Source of the DNA: Tomocerus qinae | Lineage: Eukaryota; Arthropoda; Collembola; Entomobryomorpha; Tomoceridae | Direction: 5' to 3' | NCBI GenBank assembly: GCA_020055645.1 | Contig: CM034547.1 | Span: forward strand, 37,985,909 to 38,049,908 | DNA length: 64,000 bases | Part shown: positions 40,101 through 54,536 of the stretch, in pieces | Layout of the letters: each line of letters begins with the position of its first letter | Position numbering within the stretch: the stretch's first letter is position 1 | Notes under the pieces: model-generated | Database searches by the model: none | What the model saw: the letters and a program-made list of their open reading frames with translations, nothing else | Told to the model about the DNA's origin: nothing | Translations under genes and position numbers: made by a program

Positions 40101-40996
40101 ATAGCTGATAAGCTGCAAATAAGTAAAGAGCTATAGACTGGCTAGAACGTATTTACAATCATAAGTGTGCCAAGTAAATAGTGAAAGTTGAGTAAGTACA
40201 TACGCAGTATAAGTAAATAGTGTATTATATATTGATGAAAGGAAGACTATGTTTAAGATTAATAAAAGTCAGTCTTGTCTAGTTCAAGATTACGATAAGT
40301 TGGGTAGCTGTTTTTAGATAGTTTTACTGGCACACGCCATGTGTATATTTAGGACATCCACTAAATTATTAAGCAATTTAATCCTTGGAAAATGTAATCA
40401 TGAGTTCACTCCAGACTCGAGTTCCAATCCATCTGCCCCTACAGACTTGCGAGTCTGCATCCACTTTCTTTACGATCACGAGCAGTAAGCAGGAGCGAAT
40501 GGAAGTCTATGTGTGTGGAATTCTTATTAAACTTCTTAGCCTAAATAGTGTAAAATAAAATGATTGAAAAGGTTCGAGTCAACTTGAGTGTGGTGTGTGC
40601 AGTTCATTTATAGTCGATGGAGAAGGAGCGGAAGAACAAAGTGTCGACTTAGGTACTTGGAAATCTTAATGTAAATGTAAGTAGTAGCCAGGCAAACAGA
40701 TTACGTATGCGAAAATGAAAATTGAGAGTTAAATTGGAGAAAGGTTGATTTGACACTTTCACCAAGTCAACTAACTGAGATGTGCCTACTCCGAGTAAAT
40801 ACTACATAATAACATACGGACGAAGTACTTACTAGCAGTGCTCTCACTTCTAAAGCACATGAGGGAGAAACTGATTGAAGTTTTCCACAACTTTTACTTC
40901 ATTTTCAACGCAGACATCTTTACTTAGCTTGCCATTGGGCTCTAGAGATGTAGCATTATATTCTTTGACTCCTTCCCTTACCTTCGTCTTATTCAG

Positions 40997-41152
40997 ACAG
41001 ATACGTATCTGTGGAACAAACCACCGTTAAAAGGTACCTACGAAGAAGTGAAAGACTTTGCTGCCGCAAAAACCATAGAGAATAGTTCCTTTCCTTGCGT
41101 TATCGAAATTTCATGTGGGGGGTCTTTCCCGCAAAGACAAATCCAATCGTAG
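40997..41152 (+). other. Exon-like open segment after a good acceptor, ending in a stop
   Basis: A 3' splice-like site (CGTCTTATTCAG) precedes 51 open codons (TDTYLWNKPPLKGTYEEVKD...) ending at TAG 41150-41152. The codon mix looks more coding-like than the flanks. The first 16 bases are a perfect palindrome, ACAGATACGTATCTGT (40997-41012). No upstream partner exon was identified, so this may be chance. Confidence 0.2.
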
Positions 41153-41171
41153 AATTTTAGCTTTCAACACA

Positions 41172-41186
41172 ATGCCACAGAAAAAG
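41172..41186 (+). other. Possible minimal first exon (MPQKK)
   Basis: ATG in a good context (AACACAATGCC) is followed by five codons and a consensus donor AAAAAG|GTATGT, at the right edge of a GC-richer, promoter-like island. A five-codon exon cannot be proven from sequence; it is listed because the start context and donor are both good. Confidence 0.18.
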
Positions 41187-44100
41187 GTATGTTTCTAACA
41201 CACATACCATTACTGTAAGTACTCGGTGAAAGCATATAGCGGAGACTCGTGAGCAACGTCTTCCAAATAAATAAATTGCAAAGGCGTTTCCCATCACAAA
41301 AGTATTTTACTCTTCGTTCCTAGCCACAAATTGACAGACATCCTTTGTTTTTTTATTTATTTCCAAAAGCTTTCCTAAAAATAAATAACTAACAAATAGC
41401 ATTAGCTTCACGTTCTATTTATTTACTTTCATTTGCCCTTTCTCTCTCGCTTTCTCCATTTCTTTTTCCATCAGTGACTTCCCACCAAATGAAATGCATT
41501 TACTCATTTCGATCCAGCTTTCTTCTCTCAGCACTTTCATCGCACGTTTTGTTTGGATGATGATATCTCTCCGTGAGAATTAAGTACAAATGTTCTCGTC
41601 GATTCAAGTTTTTTTACTTAGAAAATACAATGCAGACGTATAGGAATACCTCTTGGAAATAGGAAAGTTACAAACATTCAGTCAAACGGAGAAATCATGA
41701 AATATAATGCTTATGCTCTTGTTTGATTGAAAAGTTTCGAATTCAGAGGAATCTCTACCCATGCGAATTTTCTTATATAACGATGAGTGTTTATTTTCTG
41801 AATGTAAAATAACTTGCTACTATAATATTGTATAAGGTGCCATTGCAAAGTGCTAGTTGTGGCATACACTTTACTTATTATTCAAGATACTGCGTAATAG
41901 TAAGTCAATCACGAATCCTTTGTGTTTAGTTAAATTGATTCCAACCATTAAAGATGATTTTATGCTTGGTTTACATCAAGTCTTCTCAACCAACTATTCC
42001 GATTATATTCGTAATCCATGCAGGAATACATTAGCTACCTATTAGTAGGCGTTTACTAGTCATAAGGAGTGCACAACGACATACTTGTACCCATTAATGT
42101 AGGGATATACCCACGCCCTTTCATAGATGCAGATAGGAAAGAAACTTTCATTCATGTCACTTTGAATTACTATTAGGTTCCCTTGTCCAAAGTTTCTTGT
42201 GGGGATTTTCCTATCAAGATTGTGGTTCTGGTTAAACTCACAGGCTTACATCTTACACAGACTATTGCATTCTGCCCTATTAAATACCAAATCTCAACAC
42301 GTTTCAATTACCAAGGCTCACTCACACTCTCTGTACCAGGTACACATTTCCATGATTCACTTTCCCTCCAAATATTGAAATTGCAAATCAATTTTTTATT
42401 CACACATTCAGCTGCAACTTCTTTTCTTATTGATTTCAATTCTATAAACTTTACAAACTTTTGGTACTAATTAGATTATTAGGTATAGATAGCAAATGTA
42501 GAACGTTTGCTAAATAAATTATTGGGAAAATAATCTGTCAGAGTATTAAATTCCGATTTTTCCATTTTCGGTTAGGATGCACTGTGAAAAGCGATGTGTA
42601 TTGGCTAAAATAGCTGGTGAAGAATAATCTCATTTCGTTGCACTGTACTTTATTAAAATAAGGGACATGTTCACATGAACTTAGACTTGAATTTCATATT
42701 AGTGTTTGTCTATTAGACACAGAGGAATGATTTTTGACGTGTAATAAGCCGAAAGACAGGTGGGTGGGCAAAGAGAAAGGACAAAGATAGAGAGATCTTC
42801 TTTGAGTTCTGAAAAAGCCGTTCTTTTTCATTTCTTGTAATTTTCAAAGTGTTTTTTCAACTGGAAATACCTAGTGGCTTATATATAATGCCTTATTTTG
42901 AGTAGAGCCTCCCCATTTGTCCCTATGCATTATGTGTGTAATGTAAGTAGTGAAATATGCAGAACATACATTTTGAGATAGGAGTGAGAGTGTGGTAGTT
43001 AGCAGATAGTAGAAGGGGAAGTATAGAAGGAAGTGAAAAGGAGGCTGAAAATAGAGACGGAGCGGAAGAGCAAGACAGAAGCTAGAAAAGGAAGAAGAAA
43101 AGGTTGACTCTGTCTACTTCATTCCCTTCTCAAAGAATTAAACGGCAAAGGGAAAATATGCATGGAAAAGAGAAAGAATGAGGAGAAAGGTAGAAAACAG
43201 GTTAACTGTATAAAGCAAGCCTCGTCTTCACCCTTTATGAAAAAAGATATGCAGCTTCGTTTAGTTTGCTTCGTTGGCCCCCTTCCCTTGATTTAACTGA
43301 AACCTAAACGTCTGATAATAATATGAGCTTTGAGTTCAACAACTAATCTTTTTACGCCGATATAGATGAGAATGGGATCATTCCATTGCCCTCGGCCGAA
43401 CTAGGTCATACTTCACTGCTCGCTATAATATTTTCAAATCTACAGTTAAGCTACCTAGTTGATATGATAATAATATGTATGACCCGCACTATTTTATGGA
43501 GATAGCTATTACTATATACCTAAATGTACGTAGAGAATGTAATATTGCTTACGTGATGTGGTAACAAACTGAATAATGCCTTAAGTAGAACGCTGTATTA
43601 TTAGTACCTACACTACTCTTCAAGTTTCACTAATACTGTACACTACATACATAGAATAACTATTATACTTGCTTAAGTTATTTAGGTAAATGTATCTGAT
43701 GAGAAAGTCAGAAGTTGAGAGCCCTGAAAATGGGTATAGTAATGCATACATACATTCTACAATTTAGTAAAATAGAATACATAATATTCATACTTTGTCG
43801 TCAGCCATTATGTCACATTATTGAGAGCAATTTTATGAATTTTAAATGTGCTCTTGTTTTAGATATGATATAGAATCTTCTTCCACTCTCGTCCCACGGC
43901 TCTACAACAAGACACTGCAGTCGACTAAATTGATGGTGACTCTGCTCTTTCCTTCTGCATTTCTTAGAGCCCGCAGGCACAAACCTTTTTTTATCTACTA
44001 ATATCAGATCAGAGGTTAGTCCAAGTCGCATTAGGTGTATCCCACTCACGGATATAGTAAATATAAAAACACATTCTTAAAGTGCATACATTTTAGCAAT

Positions 44101-45785
44101 CTAAATATTTTATACCGTTAGATCCTTTTCGCACACCAGAATTTCTAATGCTTCTTTTAGAAACATTTGTGCAAGGATATAATTACAGATATACCCACAC
44201 AATCCTCAGGTCATACCTAACAAGCCATAATATTATTACTTGTATTTTTAGACTTAAAATGTTTTAAAAATGAATTCTAGAATCTTCTAGATATTGTAGG
44301 TCTTAAATTAGCTCATGTATGTCTATTAGAAGACGTCTGGAGTCTGTTAAGGAGATGTTTGTGAGTTGAATGAATGTAAAAGTGGCAAGGGATGTAGGAG
44401 TGGAGTATTGGAATGAAAGAGAAAGCTAGAGGGTGAGTAGAGAAAGTCTGGGATGAAGGAAGCATGGGCCAAGACAGTCTTACATTAAGTAAGTAATGTG
44501 GTATAATGGAGTTTCTCTCCTTCTCTCTCTCTCTACTTGACTTCATTTGGTTTGGCTCCTTCCATCTAATAAGAAATAAGAAACAAAAAGAGCGGAAGAG
44601 AAATAATATTCGCATTACATTATATATCCAAGTTAGCTGAAGGATATGTGGAGCATCTTCTCAAGAGTATTACGCAGAACAGAGAGTCTAATGCCCAGTT
44701 TCAGTCTTTGACTCGAATGTTATGTATGTACTTAAGTATGTAGCGTATTGTGCATTGTAGCATTGGAGGGACGGATGGAATGGTATGCCCAAGGGAGTCA
44801 TATTTGCAGCTTCTCATTATGAAGATACGCCAGATGAAAATGTATATTGAGTGAGAGTTTGGCATTAGACTCTTCTCCTATGACATCCGCATCTCTATCC
44901 TACATTACTACTTACTCCCAACGAATACTCCATTGTGGTACTCTTTAATTCCGACAGAAAAAAAACGACATTGATGTATATGTCCTTGGCGTCTTAGTCT
45001 TTTCTAACTCCACTCTCATATTAAATCTGTACAACGTTATCCAATAATAAGCTACATCTGATTTTCTCTCTTTATCCAATAGCGACATTTAAATAGGAAT
45101 TTTGTATTATTATTTTTAATTAATTATTTTATGTGAAATCTTACCAATTGTGGCATTGCAAGATATTTCACAGAATCACGAATCCTAGTATCTCGAACTT
45201 CTGCGTATTGAAGATCAAAGTAGTAGCAACTAGTTTTCATTTAGATAGAAAGGCTAATGAAGTCAAGAAGGCTGTCTTGTAACACTTTTGTACTAAAAAT
45301 TATCTTTTGATAGTTGGTGTGTACCTGTAAGCCTGTCTGGGATGAAATGGGGATTACACGGTGCATGAATAACATTAAAATCCATTGGATCCGTGTGTAG
45401 TAGAGATATGTCCACAAAAGATAGTATAGGGATGAAGGAGAGAGCTGTAATCCATATTACACACTGGATGCTCATGTCGAAAAGCAATTTTAATCCCCTC
45501 GCTCGCTTTTCTTTCTCCACTGCGTCTCGCTTGGCTCCTTCCAACTGAGTGTAGCCTACGTCCGTAATAGTCTCACGTCAGAACAAGAGGGACCGATGTT
45601 AGAAGGTCTGAGCTCTGTAAACTGTCCTGCCTAAGCTCAGGGAATTCTTTGCATCTTGTGTAATTTAACTGGATGGAAATAGATTATTAAAATTTTAAGC
45701 GTTTTCAACTTGTGCATTCGTTAGATAAGTAACTCCGCTCTTGCAAACCAGTTACATATTTATACAGATACAGAAGTTTGTGTAC

Positions 45786-46263
45786 ATACAATTTCTGGTC
45801 TACATGGAAGTAGCGCCGCACGGAAATCACCACCCACGTGAGTTACAGCCTGTAGAAAAGATCGACGCTTCAAGCAATCGAGCAGGGAGTCATAGTCATA
45901 GCTGGTTTTTCTAAAGCATCTAAACGTAGTTAAACATAGACATTTAAGTACAAAATTCGTACATAATTGCAGAATTCAATGAAATATGTCCTAACCAAAC
46001 CATGCACGGATACAGAACTAAACTTCCGAGTGGCTAAAATTTTATATGGGTATTTTCATGAAAATTGGTGAAAAATTGTCTAAAAACAGCAAATATGGGG
46101 GCGCGAAATTTTTTTCCATTTTGACAAAATTATTTTTTCTTGGATTTCGTGGACTATGACTCCCTGCTCGATTGCTTGAAGCGTCGATCTTTTCTACAGG
46201 CTGTAACTCACGTGGGCGGTGATTTCCGTGCGGCGCTACTTCCATGTAGACCAGAAATTGTAT
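45786..46263. mobile_element. Fold-back element with 112-bp inverted arms
   Basis: Left arm 45786-45897 and right arm 46152-46263 are reverse complements with one mismatch seen (CCACCCACG against CCGCCCACG). They begin ATACAATTTCTGGTC and end GGGAGTCATAGTC. A 254-bp AT-rich spacer separates them. No transposase frame and no clear target duplication are seen, so it may be a fold-back transposon or an inverted duplication of a short unit. The minus-strand open frame 46042-46332 runs through it and is not believed to be a gene. Confidence 0.75.
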
Positions 46264-49200
46264 TGAATTATTTGTATTAGACGCTTGTTGAAACCCACAA
46301 AAGCATAATGCTCTCCATGTATATAGGTGCAATCATTCCTCACCGGCGGTGATTCCCTTGTTTGGTATAGTCCGATGGTCTGTGTTTATCTGGCACGGTG
46401 GCACGGTTGAACTCTTGGAGGGGTGTGGGACCAGTGGTTCTCCTACAACAAATGTCGAAATTCAAGGTTTCTAATACAGTACAATAATTTTGTAATTTGT
46501 GCAGTAAAAGGGCCCATTAATTTTGATGGGTGGACTAAACGCAGAGTAATCAACAATTAAATCAGTCAATCTGGAGTTGATCGTTTAAAAAGAAATAGTA
46601 AGAATGTTTCTGTTTGGGTGAAAATAGGAGGATTGTGCATAAGAATTTTATTGGAGTGTACACCTACACACATAAATTCCGGAAGCGGAAGAAAGTTAGG
46701 GAAAGGCAGAGTGTGTATGTAGCCCATTAGAGTTTGTAAATGTGTCATATGAGTAGACGGAAGTATAAAGCGGAGGAAGCTTTGCATGCCAATGCGTTAC
46801 ACTCGAATCACTCGACTCAAACTCTACGCGTCTCTATGAAATTACTATTATTACTCCGACTCTCTCCCATCGCTTTCTCACAATCAGGGAAATGAGGATG
46901 CTATGCTATGCAGTCCCAAGCTATGGAATTGGCATTGTTTTCTCCTTCGCAGTAAGTGACGCATCTCCGTGTTTACATATTACACAGCAGTATACAGTCA
47001 CCAAACGCATAAGTCTGGTTGTAATGTGGAGCACTAACCGATACGGAGACTCTCTCGCCTCCCTTTTATTGTCTTTTTGGGAGAAATTTCAAAGTTTTAT
47101 TTTCCGTTTGGATAATGGCAATGGTGCGGTGGGAAATGAAATATTTGGACCATTAGGAATAAGTAGAATCTATTGGCTATTATTTTACTCTACTACTTTT
47201 ACAACTGTCATGTGACTTCTTACGACTGCCGTCCGTCCCGGCACTCCTCCTCCCAAGACAATTCTAGTATTCATACATATCTGCACAAAGAAAACTATTA
47301 TGGAACTCTACTTTGTTAAGTCTTATTAAATTCACTCTCTTTACAGCTCTATTGTGCATATTATCCTCTTAGAGGGGAAAATGCCATGGAAAATGCCCTT
47401 AGGTGCATCTACTTACTTTATGTGAAAATTGAAAAGCTAATCAAAACGTATGCCATTTCTATTCTAAATTCATTATCTTCTTTTTCAAGTCATGCGTCTT
47501 GTTTAGTTTAGATTATTTTGAGCAGGGAAACAGCACACAAGGGCAAGGCAGCAATAATGCTCAGTGTCATTAGCTAAACATATAAATCACTACCTACACT
47601 TTTCACTAGTAATGACTGCTATAAGTGGACTTCTTATGTCATGCTGAATACTCTCCTCTCACCCATTTGAAGAGATAGCAAAAGATGTATTTGCATTCAG
47701 GCCTGGTATACATAGACTTGGGTGAGGTTACGCTTTACAACATAGAAACACATTGCGAAACGACAGAGGAGCTAAGGAAGATCATTTAAGTGGAATTGAG
47801 TAAGAGAAGTCTTATTGCTGAGTATAGTGAGAAATATAAAAAGGGTTAGAGTGAGAGTGATCAAGTCATAAAATGTGGAATAAATTGGCATTTATTGATG
47901 CCATTATTTCTCCTAATATGGTAATGGCCAAGTTACAATAATGCTATGTAAGTCTTCTGGAGGTTATATCAACCTAATAGGCTATCCTTTCGCCAGTCTT
48001 GACAAAACCACTACACTTTACTCACTCACTATGTATTCTTTGACTAGCTCAATTGTGTTCACAAATCTTCACTCTATATGTAAATAATTTCTCTAAAATG
48101 CTTCCATGCTTTCATATATGTACATCTATTTTCTAAATCTGTAGCCACAAAAAATATTCAGTGGACTGCCCAGCAAAATGGAAAATGGATAAGGCCAAAT
48201 CGTTGTAATAGTCATAAGGAGTTACTTCAGTATGAAAGACGAAAACATTTTCGCCAAGTGAATTTTGGTTTAAATCATAATAATCACAAACCTAATCATA
48301 GATATAAAACTATTTGAAGGATATAGAAAATTCCTATGGTTGGTGTATTTCTCTCAATAGAACATGATACAAAACTGGATCATAAAAGTTTCCTGTACTT
48401 TTAATAATCAGATAGACAACCACGGTACAGTGATTTATCTATATTGGATATGGTATAATAAGTAGTACATATAAATGTTCTGCAGCTGGGGATTACATCT
48501 ACCATCAAAAGTACACTTTAAATTATTAAACTAAACTCTTGTTACATTAATTAGTGCTAAAAGTGTAATAAAGCTTAGTTCATGACATTGCCTGTCTAGT
48601 CAGTGCGGAAGGATTCAACAGGAATAAATGAATATGTAATGAACGCTGTCTCAAGAGTAACCGGTGAGATCTGTACGCAATCATTATGTGTCACACAACT
48701 TTTTTAACAAGGGCACGTTTCAACGAAAGACAACCATTTTTATTGCCTTCCAAAACTACTAACGCAGTATCACTTAGTACTCACTCACTCACCCACTCAG
48801 TACAGTACTCACCGAGCCTTAATTTACTTTTCATACTCCATGTTCACCAATAGACATTCCTCTCTACATCTAACTAGTAATGACAGTCATAATAAGCAAT
48901 TAGATAATTAAGTATCATTGATATATCAGTATACACACACTAAATGTAGTTATTGCGACAATATTATGTTCTATACGGATGTACATAGCCAACATACAAA
49001 CTAGTATGGAATTATTTCTTTCGTTACGAAGAGAATTCGCTACGATTTGTAGATTAATTTTATCCCAATGTTGAAGCATTTTTCATATCATCGGTGAATT
49101 TTCAACTTTGAGGCTGATCTTAATATACTCAATCATTATTAGCTAATAGGGGTGGAGCGCTGTGGTGATAGCTAAGTGTATTTACGTTATAACTATATGA

Positions 49201-52200
49201 GATCGTTGCAATGAAAGTTGAAAAAGCATTAGTTAAGGAAACAATTGGGAGTGACAGAAGTAGAGGAGATAATTCTGCTTTGCTTTTTAGAAGAGCCACG
49301 TGTTCCTTTCATCCGCCCAAAGTAAACTGATATAGATAATTAATTACGTTTTAAAAGAGAGATTAAGAGGATGCATTACTCAACTCAAAGGTACCTGCGT
49401 ATTTCTACTTTCCATTGCATAACCATACATACATAGCTATGTACTACGTACGTTCTGAACTGCTGTTGTCTATGTCAACTCCGATACACTTTTCTGCCGG
49501 CAGTATTACTTACGTATTATCATGGTGTACTTAGATATACATACAGATAGGTATAAAACTAGAATGTAATGACATAGTCAAAGGAAGTAGGAAAGTAAAT
49601 GGGCGAAGGATGCCAGTCACAAGATATTTTCGTTAGAATTAGCTTAAACTTGGCTTACACGTCGTTTATATAGATGTGGCTTAATTTTATACTTTAATAG
49701 TGTACGCATTTACTTTAAGCATAATATTTGTAGCATTCGCTGAGCACACACATCCACTAATTTACAGTAGAGGCTGTAGTGTAGGAAGTATTTATAGGGG
49801 AGACAAGCGGATTAATAACTACACAATGCTGCGTGGGTAAGTAATGAAATTAATTTTAAAACGGAGCCATAGAAAAGTCTTTTGAGTCTGACGGAGCTGA
49901 CGATGAGGAGAGGAGAGAATTGAGAGTACGTAAGTGTATGAGGCTGTCGTTTAGTGAGGCTCATGTACATTACGTAATAATAATGTGTAGCTCTATTTAT
50001 GTCGTAACATAAGTACTACTACTGCATAGATGCGAGAATGAAGGAGAAAGCCAAATGTGGCCGTGAAAGGGAGAAAGGGATGAGTCGGAGTGAGTGTATG
50101 TAGGGATGAGAGCCAAAGAAATGTAAATAGTAGATATTGCGAGAAGACAGGCTTCCCTGGGCTGAAAATGCAAAACATAACCATAAGGAGATTTAAATGG
50201 CTTCAAATCGGGTTCGAGTCAAAGAGTCAACGAAAGTAAAATAAAGTCGGTGACGAAGTCATATGGAAGCAAGTCCAATTATTTTGTGAGAGACGACGAT
50301 CCTCTCTTTGGGAGGACGAGCTCAATTTCCTTCCTTCGTTTTTCGCTTGCTTGACTTTGACTTTTCTTGCTCAATCCTTCACTATCTCTGCCCAGGCTTC
50401 TATCTAAACACTACTCATCCTCATCTACATATACACAGCACACTCACTCTTATATTATAATGTATAGACAAACCCTATTTACACGAGTGTGTAAAGCATA
50501 TCCAACTCTGTAGTATAACACAAGTAAGTATGAATACCAAAGCAGATATTTTTATTCTTTACGGATCCTTTGTAGTCGTCCGTAACCTGTCTACAAAACT
50601 ATATATGGCTCTCTACGCAGTAAACTTAACATTTAAACACTACTACTGGCTTCTATGTGAATATATATGATGTGTAGGAGGGGTTATCTCTCCTAAGGAT
50701 ATTATACAGTAGTGTAAGTATATGCAGAGATATATATTTAATATGTAAAACTGCCTTGTATGTATTCTCTTCCGTAGAAATCCCAGTTGGCCATTTCGTC
50801 CTTATTCTTTGATCTGTCAACCCATCATGCATATGCACATTCAACTATCATCCTAGCCTAACTGTACAGTCTTTCTATCTTATCCCTTTTCCTGTTCTAT
50901 GACGAGAACAGAAAAATAGTCACGCATACTTATCTGATATATTTAACTTAAAGTCAAAGGGCAGGATCCTAGAATCAGTGCTCTGAACGGATGTTCCTCA
51001 AAGGACTACACCTGGAACTCTCCATTTTTGTCTTTGTATTCACGATAGAAACTTTCGTTTATGTGGCATGTTTAAATACAGAACAGCCACTACAAATACA
51101 AAAATTTGCAATTACAAATTGTAAGCCAAAAGTATTTATATCAACTTACAATAACAACAACAATGAACAACGGTTTTAACTATCTGTATCAGAAATAAAT
51201 ATAGATATTTGTAATTAAAGAAATAAAAAACAAAAGCGTTGTTCTATTCCAAGTATTTTTCGACATGATAGAGAAAAATAGTAGAATGGGTTTAAGAATA
51301 GATATATTGTAGAGATATACAGAAATGTGTATTATGTGTACATTGGTATATCCACGGATTATGAACCCTGGTGGGACCACTGAGAAGAAGGCAATGCCTT
51401 TTACACTTTGTATGTGAATGAATGTGGCTCTGTCTTGATCGTTGGATGAGACTCAGAGACTTGACTTGCCTCCAACTGAATTTCACTCGAGTTGAGTCAA
51501 GTTGACTCGAAACAAACAACACGACATTGTCCCCTGAAGAAATACTACACTCCATTCTTCCTCTCCTTAGAAAGACGTTCACTCTCTTTTATTCCAGTGC
51601 GTTTTCTGCATCTGCTTAGCTTGGAATATCTTCCAACAGACGTTCTTCAATATAGTATGATATCTCTCTCTCCGACGATGTGTACGAACGTATATGTTGA
51701 TATTAAATTTAAGTTTGACAGCAACAGGGAAAGCATATCAGCTGATGTGACTGATGTTATGTGTGAGAATTCTTTTTTCCACTCCGCTTTGCTTTCTCTT
51801 TACAAATGCTCATCTGGTTGTCTCTGAGGAGACTCTTCGTGTTGTGTGTCTCCTTGTACTTGCGAAACAGAACAACTCGACTTTGTTCTGTGGTGGATAT
51901 ATTGATAGAACAAATTCTAATTTCTCTGGCCTTCACAAATGCCCTCGCGTTTGTGCAGTCAGGGTAGCAAATTGACATTTCCTTTGTCACGGGTCAAATA
52001 CTCACTTTAATCCTAAAAATAATTATCTGAAGAATTTTCATGCTTCGTTTGAATACTTAGATCTCTGAAGGTGTCTGGACTTGAATATTAGTTAAAATAG
52101 AAATTAAATTCACATTTCTTAGTAAAGCAATATCAGAAACCTTTCTTTCCCTGATATTGGTTCCCAACCAAGTACTAAGTACAAAAAGACGGACTATTAA

Positions 52201-53243
52201 AGTCGTACTGAGAGTCAAGATTTCGCTCAAAACAACAGACTCTTTTTAGTAACTTGACTTGAGGGCTCCTCTGTCTCTTTCTTTTCAGCTTGGACTTGGA
52301 GTCGAACTTTTTCCGTGGAACTAGAAAAGTGGAAAATCCTCGTCTAGTCTTCAGAGATAGTTTCGTCTTTACTCCTAGTTTGACTCTGCTATAGATACTA
52401 TCGTCAGGGATCTGTCTGCATATTAAGCTCAGGGCTTCAAAGTCCCCAAACTCCAAAGTAAATCTCTGTTTGCTCTCGTGATATCAATCCTATCCGGAAT
52501 TGCTTTTGTAATAGGGGTAGTGAATTGGGAAATTCCCTTTCATTTTTCTACTTCAACTGCTTATATTACTTCCACTTCAACCACTGTCTCAACTGCTGGT
52601 AAAATATACTGATGGAGCTTCTCCCATAGAAAATAGTATACCACCACTGTCTATATATAGTAAGTAATAATATAAAATTTTGCCTTTTTGTTCAAACATT
52701 ATGCAGTTAAAATTAATAGAAAAATGCACCAACTCAATTCTTAATAATTCGCTGCTATATTTTCAGTAGAATGTGTGCATAGAGTATGAGTACCTGAGTG
52801 TATATACTTACTCAGAGCAGCGAAAGTAAGTATTATTGACAGAATCATGTTATCGGATCAAATCGAGTAAAAAAGGCTTGTTTCCTAATGTACTTTATTT
52901 ACTTACCTATTGAAGACAAATATAAATCGTGTAGGTAGTCTCAAGGTAGTCTAGTAGCAGTGATAGCAGAAAGAATTTTTAATAATATATATGGTACTTT
53001 TGTAATAGGATATGCAATAACAATAAAGTATCTATAAATAGTATAATATGCTGTGTATTGGGTACATACAGATAGGTGGGTAGTCAGTTACAGTTGGCAG
53101 TATTTGGGAGAAAGCGGAGAAAGTTCGTTAGAGGAATCATTCTTGCATGGCATATGCCATGTCGTGTCATGTCATGAGAGAGAACGGAGTAAGTAGCTTC
53201 TACACAGAGAAACAATAAATGGCCAGGGTGCCTGACATTTCTT

Positions 53244-53338
53244 CTCGGGGTAAACAATAAGGAATTATCATACCCCTTAGCACCGAGGATAGAGCATGGG
53301 ATCTCTCGTCATACTCGTGAAGTATGACTTGGTCTCCC
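53244..53338. repeat. Two consecutive stem-loops
   Basis: The first is CTCGG (53244-53248) with CCGAG (53283-53287), reinforced by GGGGTA/TACCCC inside it. The second is GTCATAC (53308-53314) with GTATGAC (53322-53328), plus outer GGGA/TCCC. They lie in a GC-richer island just after a CGTGTCATGTCATG motif that recurs in similar form near 57,488. Confidence 0.45.
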
Positions 53339-54444
53339 GTAAGTTGTGTGCATCTGACTTTGGATAAATTAGCTACCTATTCCAGCTCCTTTCCGTTCTG
53401 TCGACTTTGTCGTCCCTCATTTCTCTCCTGTTCATTTCATTTCTTGTACATTTTGACTTTCGTCATTTAACTTCCTATGGCAGTCACTACCTTTCCCTTC
53501 ACAATCCATACCAACTCCCACACACACTATATTGTGTAAGTCTTCTATACTTATTATAGAATAAATGGTTGCTATTGTTGCCACCAGTTCTGTGGCTCCT
53601 TATGCAATACATAAATACCATATAGGGATTAAAGTTACATAAACCCTCTATATACCTTTTGGCAGTGGGTGTATATAATAAGCATAGCAAGGTAAATCAG
53701 TAGTAGAGCACAAGGGCACATTCACTTAGATTAATGTTACAGACAGTTACAGTCAAGTTATTACTAGAAGTAGTTCGACTATAACATTGTCAGCATTTTC
53801 GTTCAATTACAAACGTTGGGACTGCAATTACGTTGTATCACAGTTGTCTATAAGGAATGCAATATCAACTGGTACCCTATCTATCAACTACGTACAGAGA
53901 CAAAGCATTTTGCTGTCTGCCAAGAAAAGCAAACAAAATTCGAGAAAATTTGAAACTTCATTTCCAACAGCATTTTTTCATGTCGAGACAGGAGACCTGG
54001 AAGTCGAGCTTAAATTTATGATTTTCCAAGCAATTTTTCACTCACAACTCCCAACTACTACGTTGAACATCAAAGAAGGGAAACTGAGAGGTTGAACTTT
54101 CTATTGCAATGGTGTAACTGTAAGACAGGCCTAAGTTATAGGATCGCATACAAAATAATAAAATAGTCCTTTACGCAAAAGAATGTGATACTTTGCTATG
54201 CTCTCTGTACTGTCTCCATTACAGGGTTGAACTACTACATGCTTTTCTGTGCATAAATATTACGTAATAATCTGTAGACAGACTGCAGTAAATGATAGCT
54301 GATGATTTGACGGTGGTGTACTTAGTTTGCTAGAAAAATAACCGAAAATGTCATGTGACAAGAGTTGAAAGCTTAGAATTGCAATCGCTGAACTAGAATA
54401 TAAATGCTATATTCTTATAACTTCCTTTATTTCGTTACATGCAG

Positions 54445-54536
54445 AATATGCTCGTACAAACTTGATGAAACTGGAGAGGACACTCACTCTTCTGTTTTTC
54501 GTTACCTACCGCTTGAACTCTCTGTTTTATTCGAAG
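54445..54536 (+). other. Exon-like segment between splice consensus sites
   Basis: The segment is bounded by an acceptor (TTCGTTACATGCAG) and a donor (TCGAAG|GTAAAG) and is 92 nt long. Two of three frames are open, including one reading YARTNLMKLERTLTLLFF, so the frame cannot be chosen. No family is recognised. Confidence 0.2.

Larger units (their letters stand above)
33887..45785. other. 11.9-kb gene-poor stretch
   Basis: Apart from the short duplication at 34.1 kb and exon-like pieces near 41 kb, nothing is recognised. GC-richer islands occur around 35.4-36.2, 38.2-38.7, 40.4-41.6, 42.7-43.3 and 43.9-44.9 kb. Short TAG, CT and GAG microsatellites are present (for example TAGTAGTAGTAG near 35311). 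Open frames such as 45293-45544 (minus) begin at TTG and are not supported. Confidence 0.4.

Noticed and set aside
46042-46332. 96-codon minus-strand frame
   Set aside because: It runs through the spacer and right arm of the fold-back element and has no recognisable domain.
50190-50222. GGGTTCGAGTC resembling a tRNA T-loop
   Set aside because: The upstream 70 bases give no acceptor, D-arm or anticodon stem; not a tRNA.
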